A DNA stretch of 64,000 bases, taken from Capitulum mitella (Eukaryota; Arthropoda; Thecostraca; Pollicipedomorpha; Pollicipedidae). Both the position numbers and the translations under genes were made by a program. The stretch is from NCBI GenBank assembly GCA_030062745.1, contig CP099840.1, forward strand, positions 9,250,932 to 9,314,931. The letters are read 5' to 3'. Within the stretch, counting starts at the first letter, position 1; every line of letters starts with the position of its first letter. A model generated the notes under the pieces. That model did no database searches and was not told where the DNA came from. It saw nothing but the letters and a program-made list of their open reading frames with translations. Below, piece by piece: positions 48,977 to 62,659 of the stretch.

Positions 48977-50002
48977 CATTCGTCTCCGTACCGGCGCGCG
49001 GGCCTCGGTGAGTCGAGATCGGCCGTGCAAGTTAATCTGACCGTGGCGGTCGAGAAGACGTTCTATGTCCACATCTGGTGCGGTGCACAATGTACAAAGC
49101 AACTGTCGGCTTACGTCACGCTGATGGTGGGTTTAGCTCTACAGAAATGGCGGTTCGGGTGGCAGTGCTGTGACGTCAGCGACATTTCCGAACAGAGGAG
49201 TGCCGTTGGTTGCAGATGGAAGAACTTGAAATTGGCATGGCTTTGGCGGTTTCAAATCTCCGGTGACGCTTGGTCTTTCAAAAAGCCAGGTGTTCAAAAT
49301 GCAGCGAAGCAGGGACGTATTTAGAAACTTACTAGGGCGGGTGCCACCATGCTTGGGGGGGGGGGCAGTTTTAGGTGTTCCACTACGTATGGTGGGGGCA
49401 ACTTAAGTTCTAGAAATGTCATTTCGTGTTTCTGTTTTTGTGTTTTGGCATGTTAAGGAGTGAGGAGAAATGGCCCAGCGTTGCCCGGGCTGGCAGACAG
49501 CCAGGCGCTTTCTGTCATTCCATTAGGCTTTAGGTGCCATTTTTAATCCCGAGGGCACGTGATATTGCGGTGGCAGGACAGGATCTCTACCACAGAACCA
49601 CCAGAATGCGGGATTAAGCGTGACATACGGGAGCGATTGGTCATATGCGCGTGGTTCGCGATGGTGCTCAAATCAGAGGTGAAAGATCGCAAAATCATTT
49701 GGGGGGTCGACGAGTCGACCAACCTCAGGTGCTGCCAAATACTGATTTTTCCCCAAATTTAGATACTTTTGTTTTGCTATTCTGAAAAAAGTTGGGGAGA
49801 TACCACCAGGTTAGGGGGCTGAGCTGCAAGTTGGGGGAAGGGTGGAGCCTCAGGAGCCCCTCCCCTTCTGTAGAGGATCCTTCAACCCTGGTTTAAGTGC
49901 AGCACACAGACGGGACTTTCAGTCTTCCATGCATTCGATTTTCTTTGGCATACTAGGCGCTTCAGGTTCCCAAATTCTACACATTTTACATTCCATATTT
50001 AA

Positions 50003-51285
50003 CTCGGCACTGCCGAGCGTGATTTGGACCCAAGACCGCCAGGAAGTTGTATCAGGGGCAGTCAAAAAGAGCACCTCCCTGTTATCTCAGAATCTAACCG
50101 TCGGATCTGGACCGGTCTTCCACCAATGGATAGCGCTGAGTCTTGTGGTGTGGAGCCTCAGCCAAATATTATCTAAGTCATGGTCACGTGACTGATGACG
50201 TCACAAGTCATCTAAAGCGCATAAAACGACGTCAGAAAAACTGACATCGGTTTGTACATCACGTCATCGGCAGTACTGGTCTTAGAACTTCCAACTGGGT
50301 GTCAGACGAAAGGTCACGATCTTCTGCATCATGGGCATGCGGAAACGCAAAAAAATATTGGGTCAAGGTCAACCTAGATTAAGTGAAATATTGGTCTTAT
50401 TTTACATGCTAAAAATCGGTGCTTACTCACAGCCGTTTTGTTTCACGTGGCAAAAACGACGGAAATGAAACCTTCTGATAATCGGTTTTGCATTACCTGT
50501 TTTCATTCAGACAAGGTCTGTCTAGGTCAGGTCAAATAAGGTTGCATTACTCTTCCTGAAAAAGAGCAATAATGACTCGCTGGGATTATGAACTGCATCA
50601 TGTACAGAACTGAAATGACATCTCGTGATATTTAAATCTGCGCTTTCTGCTCTGAACCGGTTCAAGGTCAAGCCATGTCAGGACGGATAGTCACTTTTCT
50701 TTTTCTGACTAGGGACATCAATTTCTCTGCTGCTGCTGAACGATCTCCTATAGACAATGTTGTATTTTATTTCGTTTTGACATCTATGACGTAACCTGAC
50801 ATGATCTCACCTTGCATTTGGTGAACCTAGCTGAGACGCATATAGATTTGCTTTTCTGGCTTCAGCGATAGGGAAGGTCAGCTGCAACAACTTCCATCAC
50901 CCACAATGCAAATCAGTCCAATCGTCATCATGCATGTTGCCTAGCATGGCCTCTAATGTTGACGTGTCGCTGTTGTATATCCTTTTGGGGAGGGAATCCT
51001 ATGTAAATCTAATTCATGCATTATATTCGCGAATACCGTCAAAAATGAAGCATGTTCGCACCTCCGCCACAACAAGCAAAAACATGTATGTGCAAGGGAC
51101 CACTTATGACGTCATACCTCCATTATCTGATCTAACATGGAAATGGTTTGATGCCAAAATATGTAAAACTGATTGATGAACAGGTATTGAAAATTCGATT
51201 TGGCTGACACCTACCGTGCAGAAGTTATTCAAGAAACCTTCTGCACCGAGGGATGCCCTATCTGACATCCACGCGCGATGCCAGG
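50003..51285 (+). mobile_element. TTAA-flanked element, family P (full length)
   Basis: 1,283 bp between TTAA at 49999-50002 and 51286-51289. Termini CTCGGCACTG and, read inward from the right, CCTGGCATCG resemble the ends of the relative at 51685-52398. It contains a subterminal GGGGCAGTCAAAAAG motif and several TGACGTCA palindromes. No transposase frame. Confidence 0.75.
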
Positions 51286-51589
51286 TTAAAACAGATTTAA
51301 TTAATGGTACACGGTAACCATGAATTGTTGGTGATCCAGTAACACCATTACATTGGGCTAACAACGTTGCCACAAAAACAGCAGACAAAAACTTTTGTTT
51401 GTGAGGGATAAATCGTGAAGGAACGTACAACGTCCTTCAAACATTAGGCACTGGCGCCGTGAAACCTGAATACTATTTAAGGTAGGGAGTGCATTCTTCA
51501 AACACCATGGGTCTTTTCAAAACACCAAGGGTATCCCAAGGGCCCCTGGGACTCTTGAGTGCCCTTGAGTACGAATACGTACCTGGGCA

Positions 51590-52845
51590 CCTTTTTTATT
51601 TTTAGGATGTTCTTCTAGCCCTAGGACATTTTCGGATTGTGTGGGGCGCTTCTCCGGGGCTTTGGGCGCACTCCTGTTCTTTAACCCGGCACCGCCTGGG
51701 GAGTGTCAAATAGGGCGCTACTCGTTTTTTTGTGAATAACTTCCGAACCGCCAGAGCCAGATCAGCAAAACTTTCAGCAATCGTTCAGTAATCAAATTTA
51801 CATATTTTGACATCAAAATCATTTCCATGCTAGGTCAGGTTATGGAGATATGACGTCATAAGTGAACCCTTGCATGCATGTTTTCGCCTCTTTGGGCGAT
51901 GACGCGAACATGCTTCGTTTTTCTAAAACATTCGAGAATAAAATGCATAAATTATTCGGATTCACACAGCATACGATCCTGAAAAAGATATACAACCAGG
52001 ACGCGCCAACATTAAAGGTTATGTTAAGCTACATGCAAGATAATAATTGGACTGATTTGCAATGTGGGTGACAGAAGTGGTTGCCGCTGACCTTTCTCAT
52101 CCTTCAAGCTAGAGAAGAAAATCTATATGCGCCTCTTAGCAATTCGCTTAGCCGATGATATGATGTACGAACCGGTGTCAGTTTTTCTGACGTCGTGTTA
52201 CACATTTTGCGCAACCTGTGACGTCATCAGCCACGTGACCAGGGCTAATATAGTATTTTCTGAATCGAAAGACTCAGGGCTATCGACTGGTGGTAAACCG
52301 GTTCAGATCTGACGGGTAGACACTGAGATACCAGGTGGATGCCCTTTTTGACACCCCCAGGCGGTCGTGGGTATAGAGATGCGCCAATCGGTGCCGGGTT
52401 AAGGCGTCGTTTTAAATCTCGGGAATATTTTCAGACCACAGGGGCGCCCCACAAGAGTCTGGGGCGTTTTTGTTTTTGTTTTTCGGGTGTCTTTCTAGGC
52501 ATCGGAACAAATTTTCGGGCCCCAGGATCTTCGTGGGAACCCTCGGGATGGCCCTCCAGGATTTTGGGCGCCCCTCTGTTTTTTCCTTTTTTTAGAGCGT
52601 TCTTCTTTCCCTCAAGACATATTTTCATACGTCAGGTGGGCCCTTTGAGCCATCGGGGGCGCCCCTCCAGGTTTTGTGACGCCCAGACCGGACTCTTGAG
52701 AGCGTCCTTCTAGCCCTCAAAACATATTTTCAGACCACAGGGACGTCCTTCGAATCTTCAGGGGCGCTCCTCCGTGGTTCGGGGAGACCTTTGTTTTTCA
52801 CGGCGTTCTTCTAGACCTCAGGACAGATTTTCGGACCACAGAGAC
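51590..52845. repeat. Tandem array, ~105-bp unit, split by a TTAA element
   Basis: Five ATTTTC-[A/G]-G-type landmarks at about 52427, 52511, 52621, 52726 and 52827 (spacing 84-110 bp) share GTTCTTCTAG, CTCA-[G/A]-[G/A]-ACA and GGGGCGCCCCTCC. A further diverged unit lies at 51590-51680 on the other side of the 51685-52398 insertion. Confidence 0.8.
51685..52398 (-). mobile_element. TTAA-flanked element, family P (internally deleted, inverted)
   Basis: 714 bp between TTAA at 51681-51684 and 52399-52402, with 10-bp perfect termini CCCGGCACCG and a second inverted pair just inside (ACCGCCTGGGG then GTCAAA). Read in reverse it matches 50003-51285 end to end except for about 540 bp missing from the middle (corresponding to 50290-50825). 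Its insertion splits the tandem array at 51590-52845. Confidence 0.8.
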
Positions 52846-55800
52846 TGAAGTTTGCCGGGCAATATGTTCAGCTTAACACCATATTCTTAGTGCCACCTGA
52901 CCCAAGGTCACGCAAGGCCGTGGTTACAGGTCGGGTCAAATTTCGCCTCCATTGCAATGTGTCATGCGATACATGCTTCCTGGCCCATTTGACACTGGGA
53001 TGTTAAAAATGACACTTTCAAAGAGCTTTAGGTACAAAAACTCGAGATGGCCCCAATCGTCGTGCACATGCAACATTGCAACATTTTGTACACGAGCACG
53101 CTGGTGACCTCCATTTGACACTTCTGGATGACCCTACAAGTCAGTCTGTCCATGGTGAACATCTCCACGAAATGTTGCACAACATTGTAAAGGCCGATAT
53201 CTGCACATCGGTCATCCACAATGCCAAACAGACGCCACCACTTCACGCGCTCAGCTGAAATCTGGTTAAAACCACAAAAGGTCAGACTACGAAAAAATAC
53301 TGCATTGTTGCATGAAACTGCTGTGTAATTTCTACGTGCAAACTGTCTGCAAGAAAATTCCGTGATGTATCTGACCGTATCCAAAAATCAGTTTAACGAG
53401 TTACTTCTCTAAAATGCATTCGCGCAGGACCCTGGAAATGAAAAATACTTATTTGACCTAGGATGACCTAGCATGAGGTCACAGGACATCTATACTGAGT
53501 TCTCAGGTCATGCTGATATGCAATGCAAGTCACAGCCACAATACATTGTCAGACTGCATACAATATGGCGGTCAAATAAAACTAAATGCCAAATCACAAA
53601 ACATGCTTGTCTTTTTGGTGCCATTAAGACGTGATCTAAGATGATTTTGTTTCCGAACATTTGTCAGTATCTGTAGAACTGATGTAAGGAAAAATATTCA
53701 AAGTTTCAGTTGCGTTTATTCCTTTGGGAGATATCTACGACATGCGCCAGGAGGGCACTGAAAGACCGCCTCTCCCCCGTTAGTGGCGTGTTAAGGTCCC
53801 AGTTTGCTGCTCATTTGCAGAACAGTTTTAAGTTTTGCCACGACCATCAAGTTCAGATGGCTTTTTGCTCTCCATTTCTCGCAGTGTCCGCCATTCACTG
53901 GATCCAATCCTCCTAAGGGCATACGGGGGCTCCTCATTTCACCGTTTCTGTAACGGTTAGCGAGTCTGATCTTGGTGCGAGCGAAGTTCAGCGATAAATC
54001 GCACACCGGTCACGAAACGGAGTCAAAACAACGCAGCCGCCCACCACACTCCATGATATCTACATGACATGTCATGGCATCCTTGGACTGGATTGCGAGT
54101 AAACTCGCGACGCGTATTCAGGCGACGGCCATGCAGCTTCGCTGAGCCGCGGTAACGGGCTGGTGGAGGCCCAAATGACTGCTGTCCCCCTGGTGGTGGG
54201 CTGTCAGATGGGTTTTCACTGCCGGACGGCTGCTGGATTCAAGCCCAAATGGCTGACGGAGGTGGACTGGCTGAGACTCAGACGGTTGTTGACACCTGGA
54301 CGTCAGGACGGCCAAATGCCACGCAGCTGCTGCCCTCCATTTCCCTCTTACTGTACAGCAGACAGTTTTTCCCCCTCTTACTGCATAGAGAACAATTTTA
54401 TCTTCATTTCAGTCCAATTCAATCTTCATCACACCAAGTATTACAGGGATGAGTACACCAGATGCTGACAGATGAGTTACCAGTCCACTGATCAGTCCGC
54501 CGAAATCTTGTCTTGCAAATGGAAACAGTTTTACATTTTAGTTTCCAATTTCAATTTCAATCAGCATGTTGCATTATGTCTGGAGGATGACAAACATTGG
54601 AACTACCAATCATTCCGAAGTAAAATCCTTATATAAAAACGCGAATCATCAGATATCAAGAACAATCTCAGATTTGATGATGACATCTACAAACATTTCT
54701 TGCGAGGAATCTTCTCGATGCTCTGTGAAATATTCCTGTGGTGGCCCTCTTTCAGGTTACTTTCCCTTGAAAAAATCAATAACAGCAAAGCATTGTTACA
54801 ACAGTTACTTGGCCGTTAGCTGGACAAAAACATCATATGACTAATTAGTGCCAAAAATATTAATGTGCGGAAAGACCACATGCTTTCAGCGCACTACAAA
54901 TTTCAACGCCAGATTCTGATTAAATCGAGGTTACAACAATAACTACGAAGCAGATATGGCCGCTGTCGTGGATGTAAGACGCCCCAGATCATAGAAATCA
55001 CGTTAAAAAGTTGGGAATCCCAAACTTTTCATGTTTTTTCGTGGTGTTTTTCACGCGGTTTCCCAGACCAAATGACCGTTTTCACATGTTTTACTTGACG
55101 TTTTTCGTGTTTTACGTGACTGTATAGTGAAGTTGGTGTAGCTTGTTTATTGCCGAACTATGAAAACTCCACGTTATTTTACCTCATTTTACCGAAAAAA
55201 CGAATGCAAGATGACAATCACGTGCACTGTAGCTTGGGCTTTACAGGGAATTAGAATTGGTGCATATTTTAACTAGAGGCAAGCCAAAGCATTGGCTTGG
55301 GGACAAAATCGAAGCTTTGTAACATGCAGACATGTGCAACCGTTTGGTACTAGCATTACCCCCAATCATAAGTAAAGGTACTAGCAAGTCATATTGCCAA
55401 TCACGCAACGGCACAGGGAAATACATCTCCAAAGCAACAGCGTGCTATGAGCTATGGATTTTTTTTTGCCACCAGCAGGGCTTGAGCCTGCCATGTCGGA
55501 ATCCTAGGCATACTTACTAGTCACCCGGCTACGACCACCAGTCAGCAGCATATATTTGGAATGGGATCCTTCAGTAAATTGCACTCATGGCCAGCTTGCA
55601 TATGTCGCCAAGCTTGGATAACTAACGAGTACACCTCAGCACATACGTTCCGCTCAACCAGGCTGAAGCTGTTGACATGCAGACAGCCATATATACCGAC
55701 TGCCACTTATCACATGCTGCTGCCCGCCAATTTTCAGCATCCCAGCGGGAGCAGTTTGCGGCACTGAAGGAGGGGTAATAATCGTTAGGCACCTCGCGCT

Positions 55801-55974
55801 TGACGTGCGAGCCGTTGACTCAAGACTTGGTGACAGCATGGGCCAGGGATATCAGTTTCTGTAAATGACTGGAGGGCCGAGCCGAGGGCCTGACAACCTA
55901 ACCTCCCCTAAATGTTGGTTTGTTACTATTTGTCAAATAAAAGTTGACCTTATCCCCATGCATATAGACATATA
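52846..55974. other. No supportable gene
   Basis: Several short open frames, including overlapping ones on both strands at 53028-53384 (plus strand rich in His), but no recognisable domain or consistent splicing. Contains TGACCT/AGGTCA hexamers near 53455-53480. Confidence 0.4.
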
Positions 55975-55980
55975 TATTGG

Positions 55981-56028
<48 letters not shown>
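55975..56028. repeat. (TA)n microsatellite
   Basis: TATATA runs with single CA interruption. Confidence 0.9.
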
Positions 56029-56030
<2 letters not shown>

Positions 56031-56632
56031 GAAGACAGAAAGATAAATGCATGCATCGCTTTGGACTTTATTCTTTACTTGCTGCCTATCTCTTATCTAT
56101 TGCTGCCGTTCGTTTCGTTATTATTACTCATTTCCCTTTAAAACCGGCAGAAAATATTGCGGGGGTCCAAACTAGCATTGGGTGGGTCCAGATCAACATT
56201 GAGTGGGCCACGGCTTTCTCAAAAGAATACAGATAGACACCCCCGGCATGGGCTCCATTTGCGGCTACTCGCTTTTGTGGTCGCCACCTCGTGCGATCCA
56301 CGTGGCGATCCACAAACCCGTGTTTCGATCTGGATTCGGGGACCTCCCAGTGCCAGCAGTAGTGACTAAGGCGGCCGAAATTTGGTGAGTAGATACACCA
56401 GCACCAGTGCTATTCAACGGAACCCCACACAATGGACAGGGTGCCACGGGTAACGTGCAGCGTGCACCTCTTTTACACTCCTGTGTTTCTTATGGCCCAA
56501 TTTCCAGGACGCAGACGGCGAGGTTTGGTTCGATCATGGCTTGGAAAGGCGAACAGGCCGCCGGGAGATCAACTACGGTGGATTCAGGCCGAAACGGGAC
56601 TGCAGCTCGCACACTCAGCTATCTTGCGGACG

Positions 56633-56855
56633 GTACTAGGGTAAAATCCCGAAATATAAAAATGGCGAATGCTAGATGGCGAACGCTAAATGGCGACATG
56701 TAAAACTGGCGACATGCCAAAACAACGAAAGGCGAAATGGCGTAGAACGCGAAGACGAACCATTTGGTCAGTCGCCATTTTAACGTGTCGCCATTTTTAG
56801 ATGTCGCCCTTCAGCGTTCGCCATTTTTACGTTTCACCATTTTGTCCGGACACCC
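56633..56855. mobile_element. Foldback MITE built of ATGGCGA-type units
   Basis: Two arms of about 90 bp (56633-56725 and 56760-56850) are inverted copies. Each arm contains several short AAATGGCGA units (e.g. AAAAATGGCGAA, ATGGCGACAT). Total about 220 bp with a short loop. Non-coding. Confidence 0.7.
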
Positions 56856-56859
56856 TGGC

Positions 56860-59800
56860 CGACCAACCCGTTCTGCGGGGACAGGCGAGACAGCGGACTA
56901 CATTTAAACCCTTGGGGCCTCGCCCCTCATCTCGGTGCCATAACTGAATTAAATGCGCAATGTATTCAACGAAATAAATGTGATCATGACGGTGATGACA
57001 TACATGCCTATCACATCGACGCTGTGACGAGACACCGTCAAGTTAGCTTCGACAAACGAGGCTCAGCCACACGCGCAGAACGGTGAATGCATCTGTGCAT
57101 CTTTCTGTGTTGAAGGCATTTACGCAGCTGCGTAGCCAGGGGAGCCCTGGGAGTTATGAGACCCCTCAAAACTTTCCCCCGCGAAGGCGCCCCGAAGCAA
57201 TTGCCTGGCCGGGAAAGGCAAACCCATTCCTCAGCAAAGGGCCCAGATCCAAGGCAAGGACCCCTCTGGCAGGAAGCGAGATGCCTCCTGACCGAGAAAG
57301 GTAAGTGGACCCCCGTAATTTACCTACCAAAAGACATATGCAAGGGCCGGAAAGGATGCTGCTCTGCAAAGGAGCTGCCAGGCAAAGCCAAAAAGGCCCT
57401 CCTGCCATGGGATGGTGTCGGTGTGTCGGGGAGGGAACCCCAGTAACGTAACCTAAGCCAAGGGCCCTAGGGATCTTTTCATCCCAAGTCCAGAAATTCG
57501 TAACATTTGAAAGCGGTCCTCTGAGCTGGGTTCCTGGTATGTCCTACAGGGCCCCAATGTCCACTGACTTGGAAAGCTCTGGGATCCAGTTAGCAAAGGC
57601 AGCTCCTGGCAGGAAAGGTACCTCTGACCTAGAATGGCTGCCAGATGCTAGTGCCGGGTATGATAATGGCGTAGCAAGGCGATCATCAAGCCAGCTGAAC
57701 GGAAATGTAGGCAGGTAACTCGCGCCTGACAGGCTAGCTGGGCAATTAGGTCAGGAGAAAGTGGGAGCTCTGCAGTAATGGTGCCAGTGGTGCCCCAGTG
57801 GCCAGAGCAGTAAACATACCAGACCTAGCCCAGACCAGCTTTTCATAGAGAGCTTGGTTGCCATGGGCTCTTAGAAAGTACTCATAACTTAGAAAATAGA
57901 AGTTCTTAGAAAGAAAGCAGGTTCTTATCAAGTACCCCCAGAGCTCTAGCCATGAGGCCTCGTAGTGTTCAAGGGGTCCCCTCAGTGTCGGGATCCCCTC
58001 GTTACCTAGGACGTTTCCCCTCCCGACAAAAAAATCCTGACCACGACACTGCATTAATGTGCTTATGTCTTACGTAACCGGCGACGAGTGCGCGCTGGAA
58101 ACTCGTCGTTCGTTTCAGCCGAAACGCGTCTCAAAGCGGATGTTGTTATGTAACAAAGCTCCAGCAATCGGCCCGGGGAGCTAGAAGAGGCCCATTGTCG
58201 CCTCACGGGTGGGCGATGCATGACGAAATCTGAGTCGGTAGATCACGTGGCACCTTGCCAGGCCGACCGGTAGCACAAACTGGTTGCGGAACAATAAGTG
58301 CGTACTCGCACTGCAAAAAAAGAAAAATGTTTTTTGCACCATGGATGATAATAGGTGCTTATTCATGCCTGGCATAGAGCGACAAACAGCGCTCGTGTCC
58401 TTCTTTTAGCGCCAAGTGCTTGTTGACTTTTTAATCCAGCAGCATTTACTGAATCAAGATACAGTGCTTGCAATGCATTGACATTGAGGTCGATTCCAGA
58501 CAAAACACCATTACTACCATCTTGGATCTCCAGGAGGGACGGAAAGAACACACATGACAATTGGCGGGACTTTGCGCACTAATATCCTTCTTGCGCTACA
58601 CGAAGAATCTATGGAAAGAAGTGGCTAGGGGAGCGTGCTATTGTTAGCAGCTCGCGGGAGATTTCTGCCGGAGGACTCTTGGGTCGAGCGGGAAATATCG
58701 AAAGTTGACGCGCATCGTTCGTTAAAATGGCGCCATCGACTCCACTTACCGTGCGCAAGGCTGCGTCCAATGGCAGACTATAAACCAGTGTTACATATAC
58801 AATCATGCTCATTGTTCAGCGTGTCCGTGGACAGCGCCGCGCAGTCGGAAACTGGAGGTGAGGTGTTTCGAAAAACTGTACCATTCATTGAATTTTAACA
58901 CAGGCACAGGATGTCTATCGAGCACGTCCGCGAACGGAGGGGTTCTTTCTTCATCCTTCGCCGAGGAAGCCACGTTGGCTCTATGGTCCTACTTCGCATT
59001 GGATATTTAGGACTGGTTTTGAGCCTCCCGCTAGCAGCATGGATGAAGTATACTGTTCACTCCAAAAACCACAGGCCGACGATACTCGCCAGACATTTGG
59101 TAATTATGCAGCGCACGGCGCAGTTGGCAAGTAAAGCCGGCCTTTTTAACATGGCAAGATAGGGTGCTTGCACGTTTGCGCGTGAATTTCTGAAACCAAG
59201 GGGAGTTTATTGGACCCTAATGCAGCTATGCAATCGTCAGGACACGGAGAATCACGTGATTATATGAACTTAACATCTTTAGTAGCATAAACAGTTTTTA
59301 AACAACATAGTTTCAGCATGGTAAGAGCACAAGTTTCTTGGAAAAATAGCGTTGTTGTGCAAGACGTAGTTTTTAAAATCCATTCATGGATGAAAATTGT
59401 TTTCATCATATTCCAGTCTTTTTCGACCCGAGTGTTGAAGAGCGTAACTCCGACTGATTTCAACGGAAATTTGTGGTGCACTCGAGGTAATTAAGGTTTT
59501 GGTCTTATGACCCTAGTTTTCATAGAATTTCATAGTATATTTTACAGGTTGTGATTAGATCAGGATTTTTCTTGTAGCATGCACCAAATTATTTCTCAGT
59601 GTGTGGGCGCCCGCGGTTTACCTTCTTAATATTCTGACTGCAATTATGTATATATATTATATATATATATACATAATTATTGTTATTATTATTTTTATAT
59701 TATATTTATTAATATATATCATAATTATAATTATTATTGCATAAATATATATTATTATATATACAATAAACAAATAGCAATCAGCAGGGTTCTCAGCAAC

Positions 59801-60671
59801 TGTCTGAAATTAATTCTGACACTGGTTTTAACCGTTTTATACCGACCGGATCAAAATGGATCTGTTGAACATGGCGAAGAAGCTGCAGAAGGTATTTGCT
59901 TGGACATTCCATTTTGAAAAGCATCCTTGTATGCCATTAAATGCAGTGGTAATCTATGCACTGTGGAAAAGTGGTGGCTTAGGTCAAATGAACAGTGACC
60001 TGTCTGAATCTGATTTAACCATAACAGACAGCTTACATTCTATTAGCATAACATTAAGTTATCATTCAGGAAGTACATTAGCAACGAATTGGACATAAAT
60101 CAGCACAAGATACGAATTGCTTCAGACCATATTAATGAATGCAACCCTGAAAGGCGTAATGATATGACTACTGAGATCCCTCATCACTCAGATAAGTAGC
60201 AAAGACCATTTCACAACACAGTCACGTCATAGCTACGTAGTAAAGACCAACTACGCTGTCATTATGTAATGGTAGCGATGTATGAGTGGCAGACTGAGGT
60301 ATGAAACTAATCATCATTAGGGTTTTATACAACGCTTCGGCTACTGCGGCAATTTCGTAGAAACTAACCCTCAGAATGTATGTAAACAAAGCGCGCAAAA
60401 TGTTGTAAATTGCAGTAATTACGGGAAGAAACGCCAGATTGGTCAGGCTAAACGGTACATCAACAATACCGAATGGGCACCTGCAAAGTGGATTTGGTGC
60501 GGAAGCATATACAGGATTGAAAGACAGACAATACATGATAGGTGTGACATTCAGTGACCACTTATAATAATATTCTCTTTCAAATTCCAGCTGTTTCAAG
60601 AACTACGCAACTCTCTAACATCCAACCTGATGGGAATTTCTATGCTCCAACTGTTCTAAAGTCACAAGCCC
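56860..60671. other. No supportable gene; diverged purine-rich repeats at 57130-58040
   Basis: 57130-58040 is rich in loosely repeated GGCAAAG, GGAAAGG and CCCCTC words suggestive of an old interspersed or tandem repeat. The rest is unrecognised, with the A/T tract at 59643-59765. Confidence 0.4.
59643..59765. repeat. AT-only microsatellite region
   Basis: About 120 bp of almost pure A/T with TATATAT and ATTATT motifs; no G or C except at the edges. Confidence 0.9.
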
Positions 60672-61846
60672 ACGCTTTTTACCCCGCCCCTGACTGGGGG
60701 GCAGTTGGCTGCCCCCCTGAGGTTTTTCTAGGATTGCGAGAGAACGAACAAACGTAGAGCCACGGAACTCCGTGTACCTTTTGCTTCATCATTTTTACAC
60801 CTTGTGTCAAAGGCTTGGCCTCAGGCCAAGTCAGATGTCTGATCTAGATAGGGTTAAACGGACCTATCTCCAAGAAAGTTTAGCGCCCTGTAACTTTTTC
60901 GAAAAACAAGATATCACAATAATACTTTCAGGTTTTAGTGATCTTGACAGATGCAACAAACCTGCTAACTCAGATTTTTCGGAATTTTCGGGGTCATTAA
61001 CCTAAGGTCAAGCCCATTTTTAAGACAAGTCGTCGTTTTTTTTCGGAAACCGGAGGAATTTTTTACAACATTTTTAGTGTGGAGTGAAGCAGACATCTAG
61101 TTTCCGTCATTGGGCAAAGTACCAATGACTTCCAACAATTGACCTGAGGTCAGGCCACGAATAACTGTTGTGAGCCGCAATGTACCACCGTCAAAATCAG
61201 CGATGAATTACTCAGAATGTGTAGAAAATGGCAGAACTGGCTTGGAAAGACGTAAGTAATGCCAAGAACCTCAGAAAAGTTTTTGAAAAATGGCATGTCT
61301 TCGAAATAAACAGGCTCTCGCGAGTAAAGCTCCGCCAATTGTGTAGATTGGTACCTAATGATTTTTTTCCAGAATTTAAGCATGAGAAACCATTACAAGA
61401 ACCAGATAGGCTTATGTCGCAAACATATAGAAACGCTAAAATAAGTTCCCGTTCATTTCTTACTGCGTACGGCTGTGGCGCCCGCCAACAGCCGGTGTGA
61501 AAATGGCGGTGTCTTTGACTCAACGTTTCGGCGTATATATCGAACAAATCTGAGAAATTAGACGTGTATCGGGATCTGCGGACCTTTACTTGTGCGCTGG
61601 TGCGTTTACCTATGCGTTATTATTCACAGCCCTTGAGATTCAGGCCGTTTCTCGGTCTCATGCAGACGGCTATGAGAAAACATATTTGGGACGTAAATTG
61701 CTTACATATTACCTTAAACTAAAAATGAGACCAGTTTTGAGCTCTACTCGTCACAAGCTTTCCAACGATATACTGATTTTTATCGTGCGACCAACCGTTC
61801 GTGAGTTAGAGGGCGGCGGCCAGCCGCCCCCTCCCGGTCGGGCTTG
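60672..61846 (-). mobile_element. Family C element with GC-hairpin ends, copy 2
   Basis: Reverse-orientation copy of 8566-9782. Terminal hairpins are diverged but preserved as structures: GGGGGGCAG/CTGCCCCCC at 60696-60717 and GGGCGGC/GCCGCCC at 61811-61829. The interior shares segments such as TGACCTGAGGTCA and CACGAACGG. Confidence 0.75.
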
Positions 61847-62460
61847 ATCGTCGTCGGCCGACGGTCGTGCGCGGGTTATCTATGTACTAGCTGTATATTA
61901 CGACATAGCTGTACCCTCGGTTTCCTTGTTCCCATACATATCATTTTTACCGACAGGTTGGGAGCAATGCACAGAATACTTTGCCTGCAATAGACCAATT
62001 CATATCTGATCTGATGAGTTGTTCTTCGAAATGTTTCACTTACTTAGGTTTATAACGGAATATTGAGTTGACTGCAGGCCAAAGGCAAAATGAATGGCAA
62101 TTTTAATGCACTGGAAACATCTCCTGCCTGAAATTAACTTCTGTCACATTCTGCCGATTTGTGCTGGTCCCAACCAGTTTTAAATGCTATGAGGCAGGCG
62201 ACAATTTTGGCCGGCTAAAATGCCAATCCTATGCAACAGGGACTTAGAAAAACCCACAGTGTATAAGTGATCTACGTAGGGTACTAATTGGCATCAAAAG
62301 TTCCTAAAATTTGACCACCGTTGTCCAAACACGCTGGTACTCAGACATAAAACTTCATGAAATGGACTGGGGTGCCCGTGGATCATTTTGGGGACGCACC
62401 TGTGGGTGCCTTCCTCATACAGCCGATTCAGAATCAGGCTCAGACTCAGACGTATATTAA

Positions 62461-62550
62461 CCCTATTCCCGGCAGGGGGTTGCCGAAATCGCCCCCTTCG
62501 ATTTTTTTTTTTTGCTTATCTCGAGGGCTTATCTCGAGGGCAAGGCGTAA
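62461..62550 (+). mobile_element. Family R left terminus, truncated
   Basis: TTAA at 62457-62460 followed by CCCTATTCCCGGCAGGGGG, identical over 19 bases to the left end of 14652-15865, with a following GC stem and T-run. No matching right end within the window. Confidence 0.6.
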
Positions 62551-62659
62551 GAAAAACCTTCCAGTTCGGTAATGTCGGCACAGTTGTACCCGCTTTTGTT
62601 GACGACTTATCATCAGCAAAAGTCATGGGTTTGTCTCTTATTGTCTGATCAGGTTTGTC

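Noticed and set aside
50053-50070. Mariner terminus suggested by GGGGCAGTCAAAAAG
   Set aside because: It is a subterminal motif of the TTAA element at 50003-51285 and lacks a flanking TA duplication or transposase.
53028-53384. 118-codon minus-strand frame overlapping a His-rich plus-strand frame
   Set aside because: Both strands are open without a family match; coding status cannot be supported.
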